Source: Gari tellinella
Taxonomy: Eukaryota > Mollusca > Bivalvia > Cardiida > Psammobiidae
Assembly (NCBI GenBank): GCA_922989275.2
Contig: OV277858.1
Coordinates: forward strand, 2,728,001 to 2,792,000
Length of the DNA: 64,000 bases
Direction: 5' to 3'
Each line of letters starts with the position of its first letter. Positions within the stretch are counted from its first letter, which is position 1. Below, in pieces: positions 10,958-21,717 of this stretch. The notes beneath the pieces were generated by a model, which had not been told where the DNA came from, did not search any database, and saw nothing but the letters and a program-made list of their open reading frames with translations. A program made the position numbers and the translations under genes.

Positions 10958-12512
10958 AGCTCACCTGCCACGCTGGATGGCTGTCGTCCTTCCACAATTG
11001 CTTGTTAACACTTAAATGGCCACAAATTTCATTGGATCTTCCATGAAACTTGATAACAATGTTTATCTTAATGAAATCTAGGTCAAGTGCGAATGAGGGT
11101 CATGTCCGGTTAAAAACTAGGTCACTAGGTCAAATCAAAGAAAAACCTTGTTAACACTCTAAGGACTACACATTTCATTTGGTATTCATGATAATTAGTC
11201 TAATGTTTGTCTTGAAAAATGTAGGTCAAGTTCGAATGTGGGTCATGTCCAGTCAAAACTATGTCACTATGTCAAATCATAGTAAAAACCTTGTTAACAC
11301 TCTAGAGGCTACAAATCTCATTGTATCTAAATGAATTTTTTTTAAATGTTAACCTCATTTATATCAAGGTCAAGTTCGAATGTGGGTCATGGCCAGTTAA
11401 AAATTAGGTCACTAGGTCAAATCATAGGAAAACCTTATGAACAATCTCTAGAGGCTACAAATCTAATTGGATTTAAATGCAATGCCTAATTGATATCTAT
11501 GTCAAGTTTGAATGCGGGTCAGTTCGGGTCTAAAACTAGGTCATTAGCCACTAGGGCAATTCATAGGAAAACTTGTTAACAATTTAGAGGCTACAAAACT
11601 CATCCAATCTTCATGACACTTACTTAAAATGTTTGCCTCATTGATATCTAGGTCAAGTTCCAACATGGGTCAGGTCTGGTCAAACACTCAGTCACAAGGT
11701 CAAATAATTGGAAAACCTTACTCATACCATAGAGGCTACAAAACTTATCCGATCTTCATGACACTTGGTAAGAATGTTTGCCCAATTGATATCCAGGTCA
11801 AGTGTTAATGTGGGTCATGTCTGGTCAAAAACTAGGTTACTCTAGGTCAAATCATAGAAAAACTTTGTTAACACTCCAGAGGCTACAAGTCTGAATGGCT
11901 TTAAATGCAAAAAAAATAGAATGTTTGCCTAATTGATATCTAGGTCAAGATCAAATATGGGTCATGTCAGGTCAAAACTAGGTCACTAGGTCAAATCAAA
12001 ACCAGTGTTAACTCAGATCTGAATGATGCTCACCTACATCAAATCAAGGTCAAAATTAAATGAGGGTTGTGTCTGGTCAAAAACTAGGTTACTAGGTCAA
12101 CTCATAGAAACATCTTGTTAACATTCTATTGTTGATTGAGGGTCATGTCTAGTCATACATAATCTAGGTGGGGGGCCTCCGTGGCCTAGTCACTGTGACT
12201 TACATCACTAAGCTCCTCACCGCTGTGAGTTCGAATCCCAGTAGGGTCGTTCGGATTGTTCATGTGGGGAAGCCTTCCAGCTGGCTTGCGAAAGGTCGTT
12301 GGTTCTACCCAGTTGCCGATTTGTGCCTGTTACAGTGCATAAAGGGCTTCTGGGGTCTTCTTCCACCTGTGATTAGCTGGACGTTGCGATATGACTGAAA
12401 TACTGTTGAAAGCGACGTAAAATCAAAACAAACAAACATAATCTAGGTCACTATAGGTCAAGTTTTACATGGTGTACCAGGCGAGCGATTTAGGGTCAAT
12501 GTGTCCCTTGTT
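10958..12512 (+). mobile_element. AGCTCACC-family element nested in an AGATCTAG-family element, copy A
   Basis: Left flank CATCAGTATTTTT and right flank GGAATTACTTCCCTTTG together rebuild the AGATCTAG-family core (normally CAGTATTTTTGGAGTTATTG). The insertion therefore fell within a T-run with no target duplication. About nine degenerate core units follow. The 5' hairpin is damaged here (GCAC..GTGC arm lost) but intact in B at 39,090. A SINE sits near the 3' end at 12,170. The element ends GTGTCCCTTGTT. Confidence 0.75.
12170..12436 (+). mobile_element. tRNA-derived SINE 1, copy A
   Basis: Flanked by the 12-base duplication CATAATCTAGGT (12,158-12,169 and 12,437-12,448). The tRNA-related head has box B GAGTTCGAATCCC. 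The box A region is reduced to GGCCTAGTCACTG, missing eight bases kept in copy B (GGCCTAGCGGTATAGTCACTG). The body carries GGAAGCCTTCCAGCTGGCTT and GCTGGACGTTGCGATATGAC, and the tail is AAAACAAACAAA. Such SINEs are copied by LINE machinery after Pol III transcription; loss of box A should silence this copy. Confidence 0.85.
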
Positions 12513-13120
12513 GGAATTACTTCCCTTTGTTGTTATATTTTATCCAAATTAGGCTTGAAGTTATTGCATTTTGTTATAGTTGGGGAGCACATTAGTGCAC
12601 ACAACAATTTTATCCTGAAACATTTACCTCTTGTGACAAAACCCTACTGGGGGTTTGAATCACCATTTCTGATTGGTCTAGTTTTCCAGCTCATCCAGTG
12701 GCCTTAACTCTGTAATTCTTTGGAAGAGTGGAATGAAGATTTGGGTCGTGAAAATTAACACTTCATTTTTAATTATGCATATACAAAGTTTTATATGAAT
12801 TGGTACAGAAATGTAGCATTGGTTTGGATCCAAAAATGTACAAGTCCCATCAGTGGCCATAACTTTACCTATCTTAAAACAACTCACTTGAAAAATGTCT
12901 TGTCATGCACATATACACTTCATGTTAAATGCATATGCAAAGTTTTATGTCAATCGGTACAGAAATGTAGAAGTCATTTGCATCAAAGCTTTTATCAGTA
13001 AGAAAAGGTCATAAAGTAGCTGTTTGTCCTTGATTGGTAGAAAAAACTTCCCAAAACAACCATGTGATACTCCCTCATTTCTCTGGTGAGCTCTTCAGGA
13101 CCCTTTTGTTGATCTTTTTT

Positions 13121-13750
13121 ATGCCCCCGGCATATGCAGAGGCATATAGTAATTGTCCATCCATGCGTGTGTGCGTCCGTAACAAGGTTAAGTAGATGTT
13201 ACCGTTTCGTCTAGCATCAACACCGCTTACTCAAATACTTTGACACTTATACAGTTATTGTTTTGGACCATTCCCTATCCACCAATATCAACAAACCATG
13301 ATTTTGACCTTGACCTTATTTGTACTTAGAATATTTAGATAGGCTATTTCTTGGAAAACTAGATTTTACCATTTCATCTAGCATCAACACAACTGACTAC
13401 AATGTGTTGATACTTATTCGGATATTACCTTGGATCACTACCAATCCACCCATATTACCCAACCTTGATTTTGACCGTGACCTTGACTTAATTTGAACTT
13501 AGAATATTTTAAATAGGCTCTTTCTCAGTTAACTAGATTTTACCGTTTCATCTAGCATCAACACTGCCTAGTACAATGCTTTTGTACTTATACAGTTATT
13601 GACATGGACTATTACCAACTCACCAAGGATATCCAAACTCAGTTTGATCTTGACCGTGACCTAATTTTGACTTAGAAAAGATTTAGAATATTATTATTGT
13701 CAAGGATGCCACCGGGGGCATAAGTGTTTATTGAACGCGCAGTCTTGTTT
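13121..13750 (+). mobile_element. Helitron-like element, TATGCC family, copy A, first
   Basis: The 5' part reads TATGCCCCCGGCATATGCAG then AGGCATATAG, a hairpin. A GTCCGTAACAAGG tract and core units of about 165 bases follow (TTTACCGTTTCGTCTAGCAT, GACCTTGACCTAATTTGGAC). The subterminal CACCGGGGGCATAA is the inverted match of the 5' end. The 3' hairpin GTGTT-tattg-AACGC precedes CAGTCTTGTTT. The B counterpart is 41,295-41,932. Confidence 0.75.
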
Positions 13751-13898
13751 CCATTTGTTATATGCTCAGATGGGATATAGGCTCTAGGTGACCATTTTGG
13801 CTGTAAAATTTGATATTAATCCAGAGTCATAATGGCCCATATGGGACATAGTATTGTATGGTGAAATTTATCATATTTTATGCAATGAGTCACAAATA

Positions 13899-14128
13899 CC
13901 TGGAGCCCGTTTCAGAAAACTTCGAACAACAAAAAAGATTGTAAGTCTAAACTTTAAATACATTTAATATCTGATTTCTCCATCTAATCAAGCCTTGTGA
14001 CTAAAAAAACGACTCCAAACCGATGTCACAAGACAGCATTAGATTGAGAAATAAATAATAGTTGAGCATTTTATAATCTGACTTATGACAACATTTGTCG
14101 TATGAATATTTATGAAAAGGGCACCTGG
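13899..14128. mobile_element. Palindromic MITE with GCCCGTTTC ends, copy A
   Basis: Ends CCTGGAGCCCGTTTCA and, inverted, CCAGGTGCCCTTTTCA. Inner arms TTTCTCCATCTAAT / ATTAGATTGAGAAA and TTGTGAC / GTCACAA make almost the whole element foldable. In B (42,080-42,309) the right end is better preserved (AAACGGGCCCCTGG). Confidence 0.7.
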
Positions 14129-14339
14129 TTGCTAAATGTCTGATTTCTTTTAGAACTTTTGTGTAAAATGTAAGTTCGTTTTCTGTTTTTAAGGCAAAGA
14201 CCAGATAATGGAATATCTGAAAAGGTGCAAGCCACAGTCACTGTTAGCTTTTTGGAAACCCCAGCAGTATGTGAAAGCAAGAACAAAGCTTTTCAATGAA
14301 AGGAAAACACTGAGAACAGAAGCCAGAGCAACACATTAA

Positions 14340-15662
14340 AGAGAATTACAGTGAACAAAACATGTTTCTGAAGGGTGTGTGTGTGTGGGGGGGGGGGGGG
14401 GGGGAAACACAAAGAGCATGCTGCTTGACACTTTTACAAGGAGTGTTTCATAACTAACGAACTTGAACAATAACTTGGATATAATAAGTGTGACATATCA
14501 GTGAAAAGGACAATTATTTACTATTGTATAATGCACGATAAGATCACAAAACTTGATAAATCACAATACTAACCTAAATTACCCCTTTCAAGAGCACTTG
14601 AACATAGCACTTTTCGTACATTTTGCAATAAGTTCTCAAAAAGTACATTTTGTTAAATTTGACTGACTACAATGCTTACAGTTGTTGCGTTGGACCAATA
14701 CCAATCAACTCATACTACCAAACGTTGATTTTACCTTGACCTAATTTGGGCTTTAAATATCTTAAATGGGCTATTTCTTAGTTAACTAGACTTTACTGTT
14801 TCTTCTAGTATCAACACTATTTACTACAATCCTTGATACTTAAACAGTTATTGTCATGGACCAATTCACTGTTATTGCTAAACCTCAATTTTAAGTTTAA
14901 CTTGACTTAATTTGGACTCAAAAAGTTTCAGAAGGGGACATAATTAAGTGTTCATGGAAACACCCTTGATAATATATTCTCAGAGCAAGTATAGCTATAT
15001 TGTTGATATTTTACAAAATGATAATATCTCAAACAGTGTACCGTAGTTGGTGCATATTTGACAAAAAAAATTATGGACTTATTTAGAATAATAAAGTGGC
15101 TACAATAGGGAAAGAATCGGGTCTCGCAGAGACCCACATGATTAAAAAATGTGGAGATCGTGTGTTAGAAATTGCCATGTGGGCAGCTAGCCAGTTACCT
15201 GGAAGGGAGTCCTCTGTCGTTGACAATACACCCACCTCTGCATGTTAATAGAAAATCTGATGTTGATATACTTGTATCCAAGTTTATTAAAAAACAAATT
15301 ACCAGTACCCTGGAGTGGGGGTCATCTGGGTTAATGTTGTGACTTATCAAGTTAATTTGTCTTCAAAACTATATGGGACAATGTATTTATTATGGGTGAA
15401 TATCATCATGTTAATTTGCAAAAGTGATATTCAATGCCATCGTGGTTGTCATCTGTTGCTTGTTTCAATATATTGTCTACAGAAGTATTACAAGACTTGT
15501 TGTTTTCTTAACCTTCTCTTACTGAATATTCATGTAAAAATCTGACCCACAATGAACATCATCATCTGAGCTAGCTTATCATCTATTAACACATTCAAAA
15601 TTTACAGTGTATTTGTCAAGATCACACTTATCGTATTCAAACTGTGTAATCTGCCCGTCTGC
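14340..15662. other. Mostly non-repetitive stretch, copy A
   Basis: Holds a GTGTGTG then poly-G tract near 14,377-14,404 and a degenerate fragment of a TATGCC-family core (about 14,690-14,945). No gene seen; small frames here differ between A and B and lack motifs. Confidence 0.4.
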
Positions 15663-15666
15663 TCGG

Positions 15667-16252
15667 TTTTTATGCCTCCCGCATCGACAGATGCGGAGGC
15701 ATATAGTAATCGTCCAGTCCGTCCGTCTGTGTGTCCGTAACAAGGTTAAGTAGAATTTACCGTTTCGTCTAGCATCAACACCGCTTACCCAAATGCTTGG
15801 ATACTTATACAGTTGTTGCCTTGGATCATTCCCTATCCACCAATATCTCCAAACTTTGATCTTGACCTAATTTGGACTTAGAATATTTTGAATAGGCTAT
15901 TTCCTGGTTAACAAGAATATACCGTTTCGTCTAGCATCAACACATCTGACTACAATGCTTTGATACTTATACAGTTGTTGCATTTGACCATTCCCTATCC
16001 ACCAAACTCTGATTTTGACCTTGACCTTGACCTAATTTGAACTTAGAATATTTTAAATAGGCTATTTCCGGATTAACTAGATTTTACCGTTTCGTCTAGC
16101 ATCAACACTGTTTACTACAATGCTTCGATACTTATACAGTTATTGCTTTGGACCATTACCAACTCACCAATAATACCCAAGCTCAGTTTGACCTTGACCT
16201 AATTTGGATGCCAACGGGGGCATAAGCGTTTATTGAACGTGCAGTCTTGTTT
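15667..16252 (+). mobile_element. Helitron-like element, TATGCC family, copy A, second
   Basis: The hairpin TATGCCTCCCGCATC / GATGCGGAGGCATA opens it. About three core units follow, and it ends GGGGGCATAAGCGTTTATTG, AACGTGCAGTCTTGTTT. The 3' stem GCGTT/AACGT here replaces GTGTT/AACGC of the first element, so pairing is kept by wobble or compensating change. In B this element is split by the 43,826-45,282 insertion. Confidence 0.75.
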
Positions 16253-16977
16253 TTTTATACGCCCACCTCAAGAAGTGGTCGTATATTGGCATGGCCCTGT
16301 CTGTCCGTCCGTGAATAAGTTCGTTCGTTTGTCTGTTCTTCTGTCAACATTTTGTTTGTCCTCAGTTTTTCCAGAAAACTATTGAAATGGTATATGCATA
16401 AAGATCTGAAGTATGAGTCGAGTTGAGGTTAATTCAATTTTTCGTTACAGAGTTATCTGCCTTTGATGTACTTAAACATGCTATAATAAGCTTGTCCGGA
16501 GTTTTCTCGAAAAGCTGTTAGAGGAATATTAATGGAACTTCACACAAATGTTAAAAAAATTAAGATCTGAAGCTGAGTCAAGTTTGAGGTTCATTTCATT
16601 TTTCGTTACAGAGTAATCTGCCCTTGATATACTCAAATATGCTATAAAAAGCTTGTCCGGGCTTTTTGAAGGATGTTGATGAAACGTCACACAAATGTTA
16701 AAGTCATCAAGATCTGAAGATGAGGGAAATTTTAGAATAATTTGATTTGTTGTTACATAGTTATCTGACCTTGATGTACTAAAATATGCTATAAAAGGCT
16801 TATTTGACAGTGTTAACACACTAAGCAACTACAGTTTTGAATGGACTTTGATAATATTTACCCACAGTATAATTATTGAAGTAAAAGTTCATGAAAGGGT
16901 TGATTATTATTGAAATCGGGTCATTGTGTCAAGACTTATTTGCCCTTGGTGTACTCAGATATGCTAGAAAAGGTTTT
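16253..16977 (+). mobile_element. TATACGCCCACC-family element, 3' interrupted, copy A
   Basis: Opens with TATACGCCCACCTC / AGTGGTCGTATA hairpin and a CTGTCCGTCCG tract, then core units of about 170 bases (GAAACTTCACACAAATG, GTTATCTGCCTTTGATGTAC). No typical 3' end is found because a TATGCC-family element begins at 16,978. It has the same build as the other families but is incomplete. B counterpart is 45,840-46,587. Confidence 0.55.
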
Positions 16978-17275
16978 TTATGCCCGCGGCATCTATAGAT
17001 GCGGAGGCATATAGTAATCGTCCTGTCCGTCCGTCTGTCCGTCTGTAACAGGTTAAGTAGATTTTACCGTTTCGTCTAGCATCAGCATAACTGACTACAA
17101 TTCTTTGGTACTTATACAGTTGTTGCCTTGGATCACTACCAATCCACCCATATTGCCCAACCTTGATTTTGACCTTGACCTTGACCTAATTTGGACTTGG
17201 AAAAAATTCAGAATATATTGTCAAGGATGCCACCGGGGGCATAAGTGTTTATTGAACGCGCATTCTTGTTTTTAG
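16978..17275 (+). mobile_element. Short TATGCC-family element, copy A, third
   Basis: Complete ends (TATGCCCGCGGCATC / GATGCGGAGGCATA; CACCGGGGGCATAA; AACGCGCATTCTTGTTT) around a single core unit. Copy B has two core units plus foldback insertions at the same site. Confidence 0.7.
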
Positions 17276-17289
17276 TAATGTTGGTGCTT

Positions 17290-18450
17290 TACCCCTCGAC
17301 TACATCCGCCAGTGAATAATTTGAGAGAAAAACCATTGATAATACATTAATTTGAATTCAGAATGAATTTTTTTCCTTTTATCTTGTATACATATGAATC
17401 GGTCTCCTTTAACTAAAATCGGTCAACTTAAACTGGAATATATGTTGTGTCTACTTAAAACTCCCAAATAATTGGAGAGAAAACAATTGATACATTAATT
17501 TGAATAATTTGAGAGAAAAACCATTGATAATACATTAATTTGAATTTAGAATAATTGTTTTCCATTTATGTTGTATATATATATATCAATCGGTCTCCTT
17601 AAACTAATATCGGTCACCTTAAACTCGAATATTATGTTGTGTCTACTTAAAACCCCCAAATAATTTGATAGAAAAACCATTGTTTATACATTAATTTGAA
17701 TAATTTGAGAGAAAAACCATTGATAATACATTAATTTGAATTTAGAATGAATTTATCCCTTTCATGTTGTATATATATTTGATTTGATTTGTTTTTTATT
17801 TACGTCACTTTCAACAGTATTTCAGTCATATCGCGACGTCCAGCTAATTACAGGTGGAAGAAGACCCCAGAAGTTCTTTATGCACTGTTTCAGGCACAAA
17901 TCAACAACTGGGTAGAACCACCGTCCTACCGCAAGCCAGCTGGAAGGTTTCCCTACATGAAAAATCCGAACGACCCTACTGGGATTCGAACTCACAGCGG
18001 CGAGGAGCTTAGTGATGTTAGTCACAGTGACTAGGCCACGGAGGCCCCCCTGTATATATATGAATCGGTCTCCTTAAACTTATATTGGTCACCTTAAACT
18101 CAAATATATGTCGTGTTTACTTAAACCTCTCAAATAATTTGAGAGAAAAACCATTGTTAATACATATACATTAATTTCAATAATTTGAGAGAAAAACTAT
18201 TGTTAAGTAGATCTAAAAATTTGTAAAAAAAAAAAAAAAAATTTTTTTTTTTTATTATTATTATTTTTTTTTTTAATTTTAGGGCAGGGCGCGGCACCCT
18301 CCTAAAAAGGCCTAGCTGTAGCACTGTTAAATACATAAATTTGAATTTAGAATGAATTTATCCATTTTCTGTAATATATATATGAATCGGTCTCCTTAAA
18401 CTTTTATTGGTCCCCTTAAACTCGAATATATGTTGGTCTACTTAAAACCC
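17290..18450. repeat. Tandem array of about 170-bp units (GGTCTCCTTAAACT), copy A
   Basis: Units contain ATTTGAGAGAAAAACCATTG, ATACATTAATTTGAAT, TATATGAATCGGTCTCCTTA and GTGTCTACTTAAAAC. SINE 2 is inserted at 17,779 and a long A/T homopolymer run lies at 18,222-18,280. GGTCTCCTTAA recurs in the palindrome that follows, so the array and palindrome probably belong to one element. Confidence 0.65.
17779..18050 (-). mobile_element. tRNA-derived SINE 2, copy A
   Basis: Same family as SINE 1, reversed. Target duplication TGTATATATAT at 17,768-17,778 and 18,051-18,061. Box B is intact (GGGATTCGAACTC on + strand). Box A again lacks the eight bases kept in B (copy A CTAGGCCACGG preceded by AGTCACAGTGA; B has an extra CACCACTA-type stretch). 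Confidence 0.85.
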
Positions 18451-18454
18451 TCAA

Positions 18455-18662
18455 CGTCCTTACAAAATATTAGGGAGACCAATATTTTTGTATATTTTTA
18501 AAAACTTAATTTTTCTAATTTTTTTTTTTAAAAAAACCTTAATTACAACTTAAACATGATTTATTGAGTAAAAAAAACCAAAAAACCCATAAGATAAAAA
18601 ATATATAAAATGTCTCCTTAAACCCCATTTTTAGGGACGGTCCCCCTAATGCCTTCATTAGG

Positions 18663-18707
<45 letters not shown>

Positions 18708-18826
18708 ATATATATAAATATAATGACGGCATTAAGGTGACCAGTTATCCTTTAAAATGGGGGTTAAGGCGACCGGCAGTTTAGGGTGACCAAAAGCGGT
18801 CTCCTTAATATTTTGACATTAAATTT
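18455..18826. repeat. Large palindrome centred on (TA)n, copy A
   Basis: The left arm from CAAAATATTAGGGAGACC (18,456) to CCCCCTAATGCCTTCATTA (18,641) is mirrored by AATGACGGCATTAAGGTGAC (18,723) to GGTCTCCTTAATATTTTG (18,788 on). Arms of about 170-190 bases flank about 55 bases of TA. Such AT-rich cruciform-forming centres are known breakpoints, and copy B stops matching exactly here. Confidence 0.75.
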
Positions 18827-19016
18827 CAGGGGTAAAAAATGGTGCGAGAGCGTCGAAACTTTGCAAACACCTTAAAAACAGTCCTCTTACTCATATGGAA
18901 TTAACTTTTCTGGTCTGAAAAGATAAAGAAAATCAGAAAAATAACTTGAAATCTTGATCGCGTATATTTTGAAGTCCCTAAAATAAGTGTTTAAGGCGAC
19001 CAACGTAAAACCTGAT

Positions 19017-19220
19017 TTATTTCAGAATTTGACTATATATTGATACTTTCAAAGTTGTACTTTTGTTTAATTGTCCGTCTGAGGTAGTGTGACGATGCTT
19101 GTCCCTTTTCTGCTGAAAATAAAGAAATCGAGTTGTTAAGCCTATAAATTTGTCATATTTTAAAACCGTTACAGTGGACATATTCGCTAAGTTTCGGACA
19201 ACTTTCTGAGACGCATCCAT
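19017..19220 (-). CDS. Unrecognised 67-aa ORF, possible first exon
   Basis: Starts MDASQKVVRNLANMSTVTVL with a favourable AAATGG start context (minus strand GTGAAATGGATG) and ends at a TAA. A TTTCTTTATTTTCAG within it, about 110 nt in, could be a splice acceptor, so the true product may be spliced. I do not recognise the family. It faces a second candidate start 60 bases away on the other strand. Confidence 0.3.
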   Translation of the reverse strand: MDASQKVVRNLANMSTVTVLKYDKFIGLTTRFLYFQQKRDKHRHTTSDGQLNKSTTLKVSIYSQILK

Positions 19221-19280
19221 TTCACATCAACATTCGAAGGTATTCCAAATTAGCAGTTCCGCTTCAACGACCGCCAAAAA

Positions 19281-19304
19281 ATGGCAATATACGGGAAACG
19301 AATG
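19281..19304 (+). CDS. Candidate first coding exon (8 codons)
   Basis: AAAAATGG start context, ATGGCAATATACGGGAAACG then AATG and a consensus donor GTAAGT at 19,305. Reads MAIYGKRM. No downstream exon could be assigned, so this is a signal-level call only. Confidence 0.2.
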
Positions 19305-20467
19305 GTAAGTTTTTGACGCTTTATCACACACTATGTAGCATATGTCTAGTTATTTGATTTAATTTATTTTTCTGCAATCTATCTTTGGTTGGTTTGCAAT
19401 GTTGTCCGTTGACGTGCACACTTATCGACGTGTCGGACTGTCCGGGCGTCAAACTGTTTATAACTACTGGTGGGTGGGGGGACGGAGAAGTTCCACTTGA
19501 AGTCTTGAGAATATCTGTGAGGTAGGCCCCTATGTAGGAGGCTCTTCCGCTTTATGTAAAAATCAACAAACGTATATTGTACCTGTTGAAATATAGAATG
19601 TTGATCTACATTTCTTTGAAATATTTGAGACTGTAAATATTTATGGCGCCGGCACATACTCTTCAATTATGAAGGAGTGTTGTACATATGATCTCTACAT
19701 CTACATGGTACGTCGTCACAGTCACACTTGACTATTACGCGACGGGTGGTTGTCAGAAGAAATAAGATGATGATGATGATGATGATGAAAAAATAGAGCT
19801 AACAGTCATAATATTATATTTGGAAGCCTAAATGTGCCTTCAAATCTGACCAAAATAGCTATAAATTCAAAGAAATGGAGATAATCTGCGACTTCTGACG
19901 TTTATGTTTGAATAAGGCGAATGTGTTCACTAAATAAGCTGATTTCACTTCCGGTTCCGGTTTCACCAGCAATGGACGGGCTTTCTTGAGGAGAGAGAAA
20001 TTGGAGAAGAAAATCTGGATGCATCTACGATATTGATCATCATCTAGTGTTTTAAATTAGTGGAAAAGGAGCATAATATGCTGCTTTAATTAACTGCAGT
20101 TGTTTATTTGGGAACTTTCGGAGAAATGAGTTGAAAATTAAGTTTTGGGGAAAGCATACGGCATGGTCTTTGGCGCAATTTAGAACAGCCATTCCAAATT
20201 CGAAATTTCTTGTTTATATCACATTATCTAAATATTTAAGTAATTACCTTTAATATCCTACCAATATCATAGTCCACATTAACAATTATCGCCATTATTA
20301 TTGGCTTGGGTAAATAATTTACTTAGCGTCGCTAGTGTGGGTGCCTAACCTCCGATGAATATTGTCAGATTCCATTTTTGATTCCATTGTAAGACGAGCA
20401 GACTTGTCCGCCTTTTGATCCTTGAAATTCTCACGTTATAGCTTTTTTGTGTGGTTGTATAAATTAT

Positions 20468-21430
20468 GGTAGTGACTAGGGGTACGTGACCGTACCTCTA
20501 ATATTTGAAATTAGCGGTACGGTCACGTACCCCTAGCGAGCCCTGTGAGGGCTGACTAGGGGTACGTGAGTCCATAACACTGTATAGCAACACTTTATTG
20601 TGTCTGCAGATATGTTAATAGCGATGCTAATGTTAATAATATCTCATTTCAACCTTCTATTCTGACTGTTTAACGCAGAAAAGCAACAAAAAAAATAATC
20701 CAAAAATAATTTCCAATCGGCATTTTTTTCACGGCAGCGAAAACTATACCTATGAATAAAGAACGTTCACACATTTTTACAAACATGTATAAATATCCAA
20801 TACCAGCCTTGTTTAGAATAAATGCACTGTTTTAATTGCGATCAGTTATCAAACGTGTTTTACGAGTTGATTTGTGTAGGTCATTAACCAGCAAACTTGG
20901 GTACCGGCAAACTTACATGTTTGATACTTGATTGGAGCCGAAGCTTCGATATTTTTTATTTTCTTAGATCTACCACTTTATATTCATCGCTAAGTTAGGA
21001 AGGCACATCAGCAGTAGTTTCTTACAAGCTTATTGTATTAATTAAGTTACCATTGAATCAAAATTTTAAGAAAAAAACTTAACATTGGTCACGGATTTTC
21101 AGATATCGGGCGTATCTGACGATAATTAACCCAATTCATGTATGCGGAATACATCTATTCTCATCGCTGCCGGTGAGAACAAGTTGGGTGGGGAATATTT
21201 GTCGAAGTTTCTTTGTTTTTCTCCATTAAATATCCACAAGATAAGGTAGAAATGAGAGATTATTAATATTAGCATCAATAAAACGTATCTGCAGGCAAAT
21301 TAATATGTTGCTACATAGTTTAAATGACTCACGTACCCCTAGTCAACCCTCACAGGGCTCGCTAGGGGTACGTGACCGTACCGCTAATCACTAATATTAG
21401 AGGTACGGTCACGTACCCCTAGTCACTACC
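20468..21430. mobile_element. Mutator-like MITE with about 100-bp inverted repeats
   Basis: Target duplication ATAAATTAT at 20,459-20,467 and 21,431-21,439 (9 bp). Inverted repeats start GGTAGTGACTAGGGGTACG and extend about 100 bases on each side. Each repeat is itself nearly palindromic (GGGGTACGTGACCGTAC ... GTACGGTCACGTACCCC). The 750-base core shows no transposase frame. Long inverted repeats plus a 9-bp duplication are characteristic of Mutator-type transposons; a solo relic is at 1,497. Confidence 0.85.
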
Positions 21431-21663
21431 ATAAATTATCATAATCTTGTTGTTGGGAGCATTTCAGGGACCAGAAGGTAGGAGAGTTTAATTTCGTTGT
21501 ATTTCCATGTAAATATATTGTCTTTTAATAGATAATCTTTTTAGTAAGAGCTGCAACTCTTTTTTACTACACCAACAGGAACTTTTATACTTATTATTTT
21601 AAATTGTTGAACATACCAAAGAAAAAAAAAGTATCATGTGAACAGAATACAATTAAAGCCCCA

Positions 21664-21717
21664 GAAGGCTACTTATGTAGGAGTGACGATCTGACGTACC
21701 CTACAGACAGTGCCTTC
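21664..21717 (+). other. 5' member of the conserved hairpin family
   Basis: Outer stem GAAGGC / GCCTTC, inner stem TGTAGG / CCTACA, loop of exactly 18 nt (AGTGACGATCTGACGTAC). The loop matches the array downstream (TGTGACAATCTGATGTAC) except at four places, two of which turn the inner ACA/TGT pairing into ACG/CGT. It lies about 290 bases before the esterase start codon, so it would be in the 5' leader of the retrotransposon RNA. Confidence 0.7.

Larger units (their letters stand above)
5017..14339 (+). pseudogene. Decayed 3' part of a SET-domain-like gene, copy A
   Basis: Five exon-like blocks with AG/GT borders: 5,017-5,055 (39 nt), 5,107-5,178 (72), 6,335-6,403 (69, donor GTAAGT), 10,242-10,287 (46) and 14,194-14,339. 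Phases fit 0-0-0-0-1, so one frame runs through all. The third block reads QEIVYDYGDSNYL-stop-WRNE. The EI-YDYG motif followed by N-L-WR is typical of the C-terminal end of animal SET domains of the KMT5A type, where the Y and the YDYG turn form the methyl-donor site. The fourth block is basic (GKKRKSS). Copy A has TGA at two codons of block 3 and TAG ending block 2, and a 4-nt indel in the last block changes the C-terminus. Upstream exons are not in the window. The SET assignment rests on one short motif. Confidence 0.4.
1687..18722 (+). repeat. Copy A of a 17-22 kb direct segmental duplication
   Basis: Anchors seen in both copies, A then B: 1,687/27,638; 2,700/29,772; 5,017/31,784; 6,335/35,745; 10,242/38,369; 12,170/40,336; 14,194/42,375; 17,779/48,573; 18,660/49,472. 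Order and orientation are identical. Base-level similarity is high throughout, including single-copy stretches such as 7,852-8,470, so this is a shared block, not only shared repeats. A lacks about 4.9 kb net that B has and carries one 1.2 kb insertion absent from B. Left of 1,687 and beyond the (TA)n at 18,722 the copies are unrelated. Confidence 0.93.
18827..20458. other. Spacer without a recognised gene
   Basis: Holds the divergent ORF pair described separately, a (GAT)n microsatellite at about 19,766-19,788, and otherwise no recognisable repeat. Not present in copy B. Confidence 0.4.

Noticed and set aside
12168..12398. Open frame over SINE 1 (also 40,369-40,572 and the minus-strand frames over SINE 2)
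   Set aside because: The similar protein in four places comes from the SINE body read in one frame; target duplications and Pol III boxes explain the sequence.
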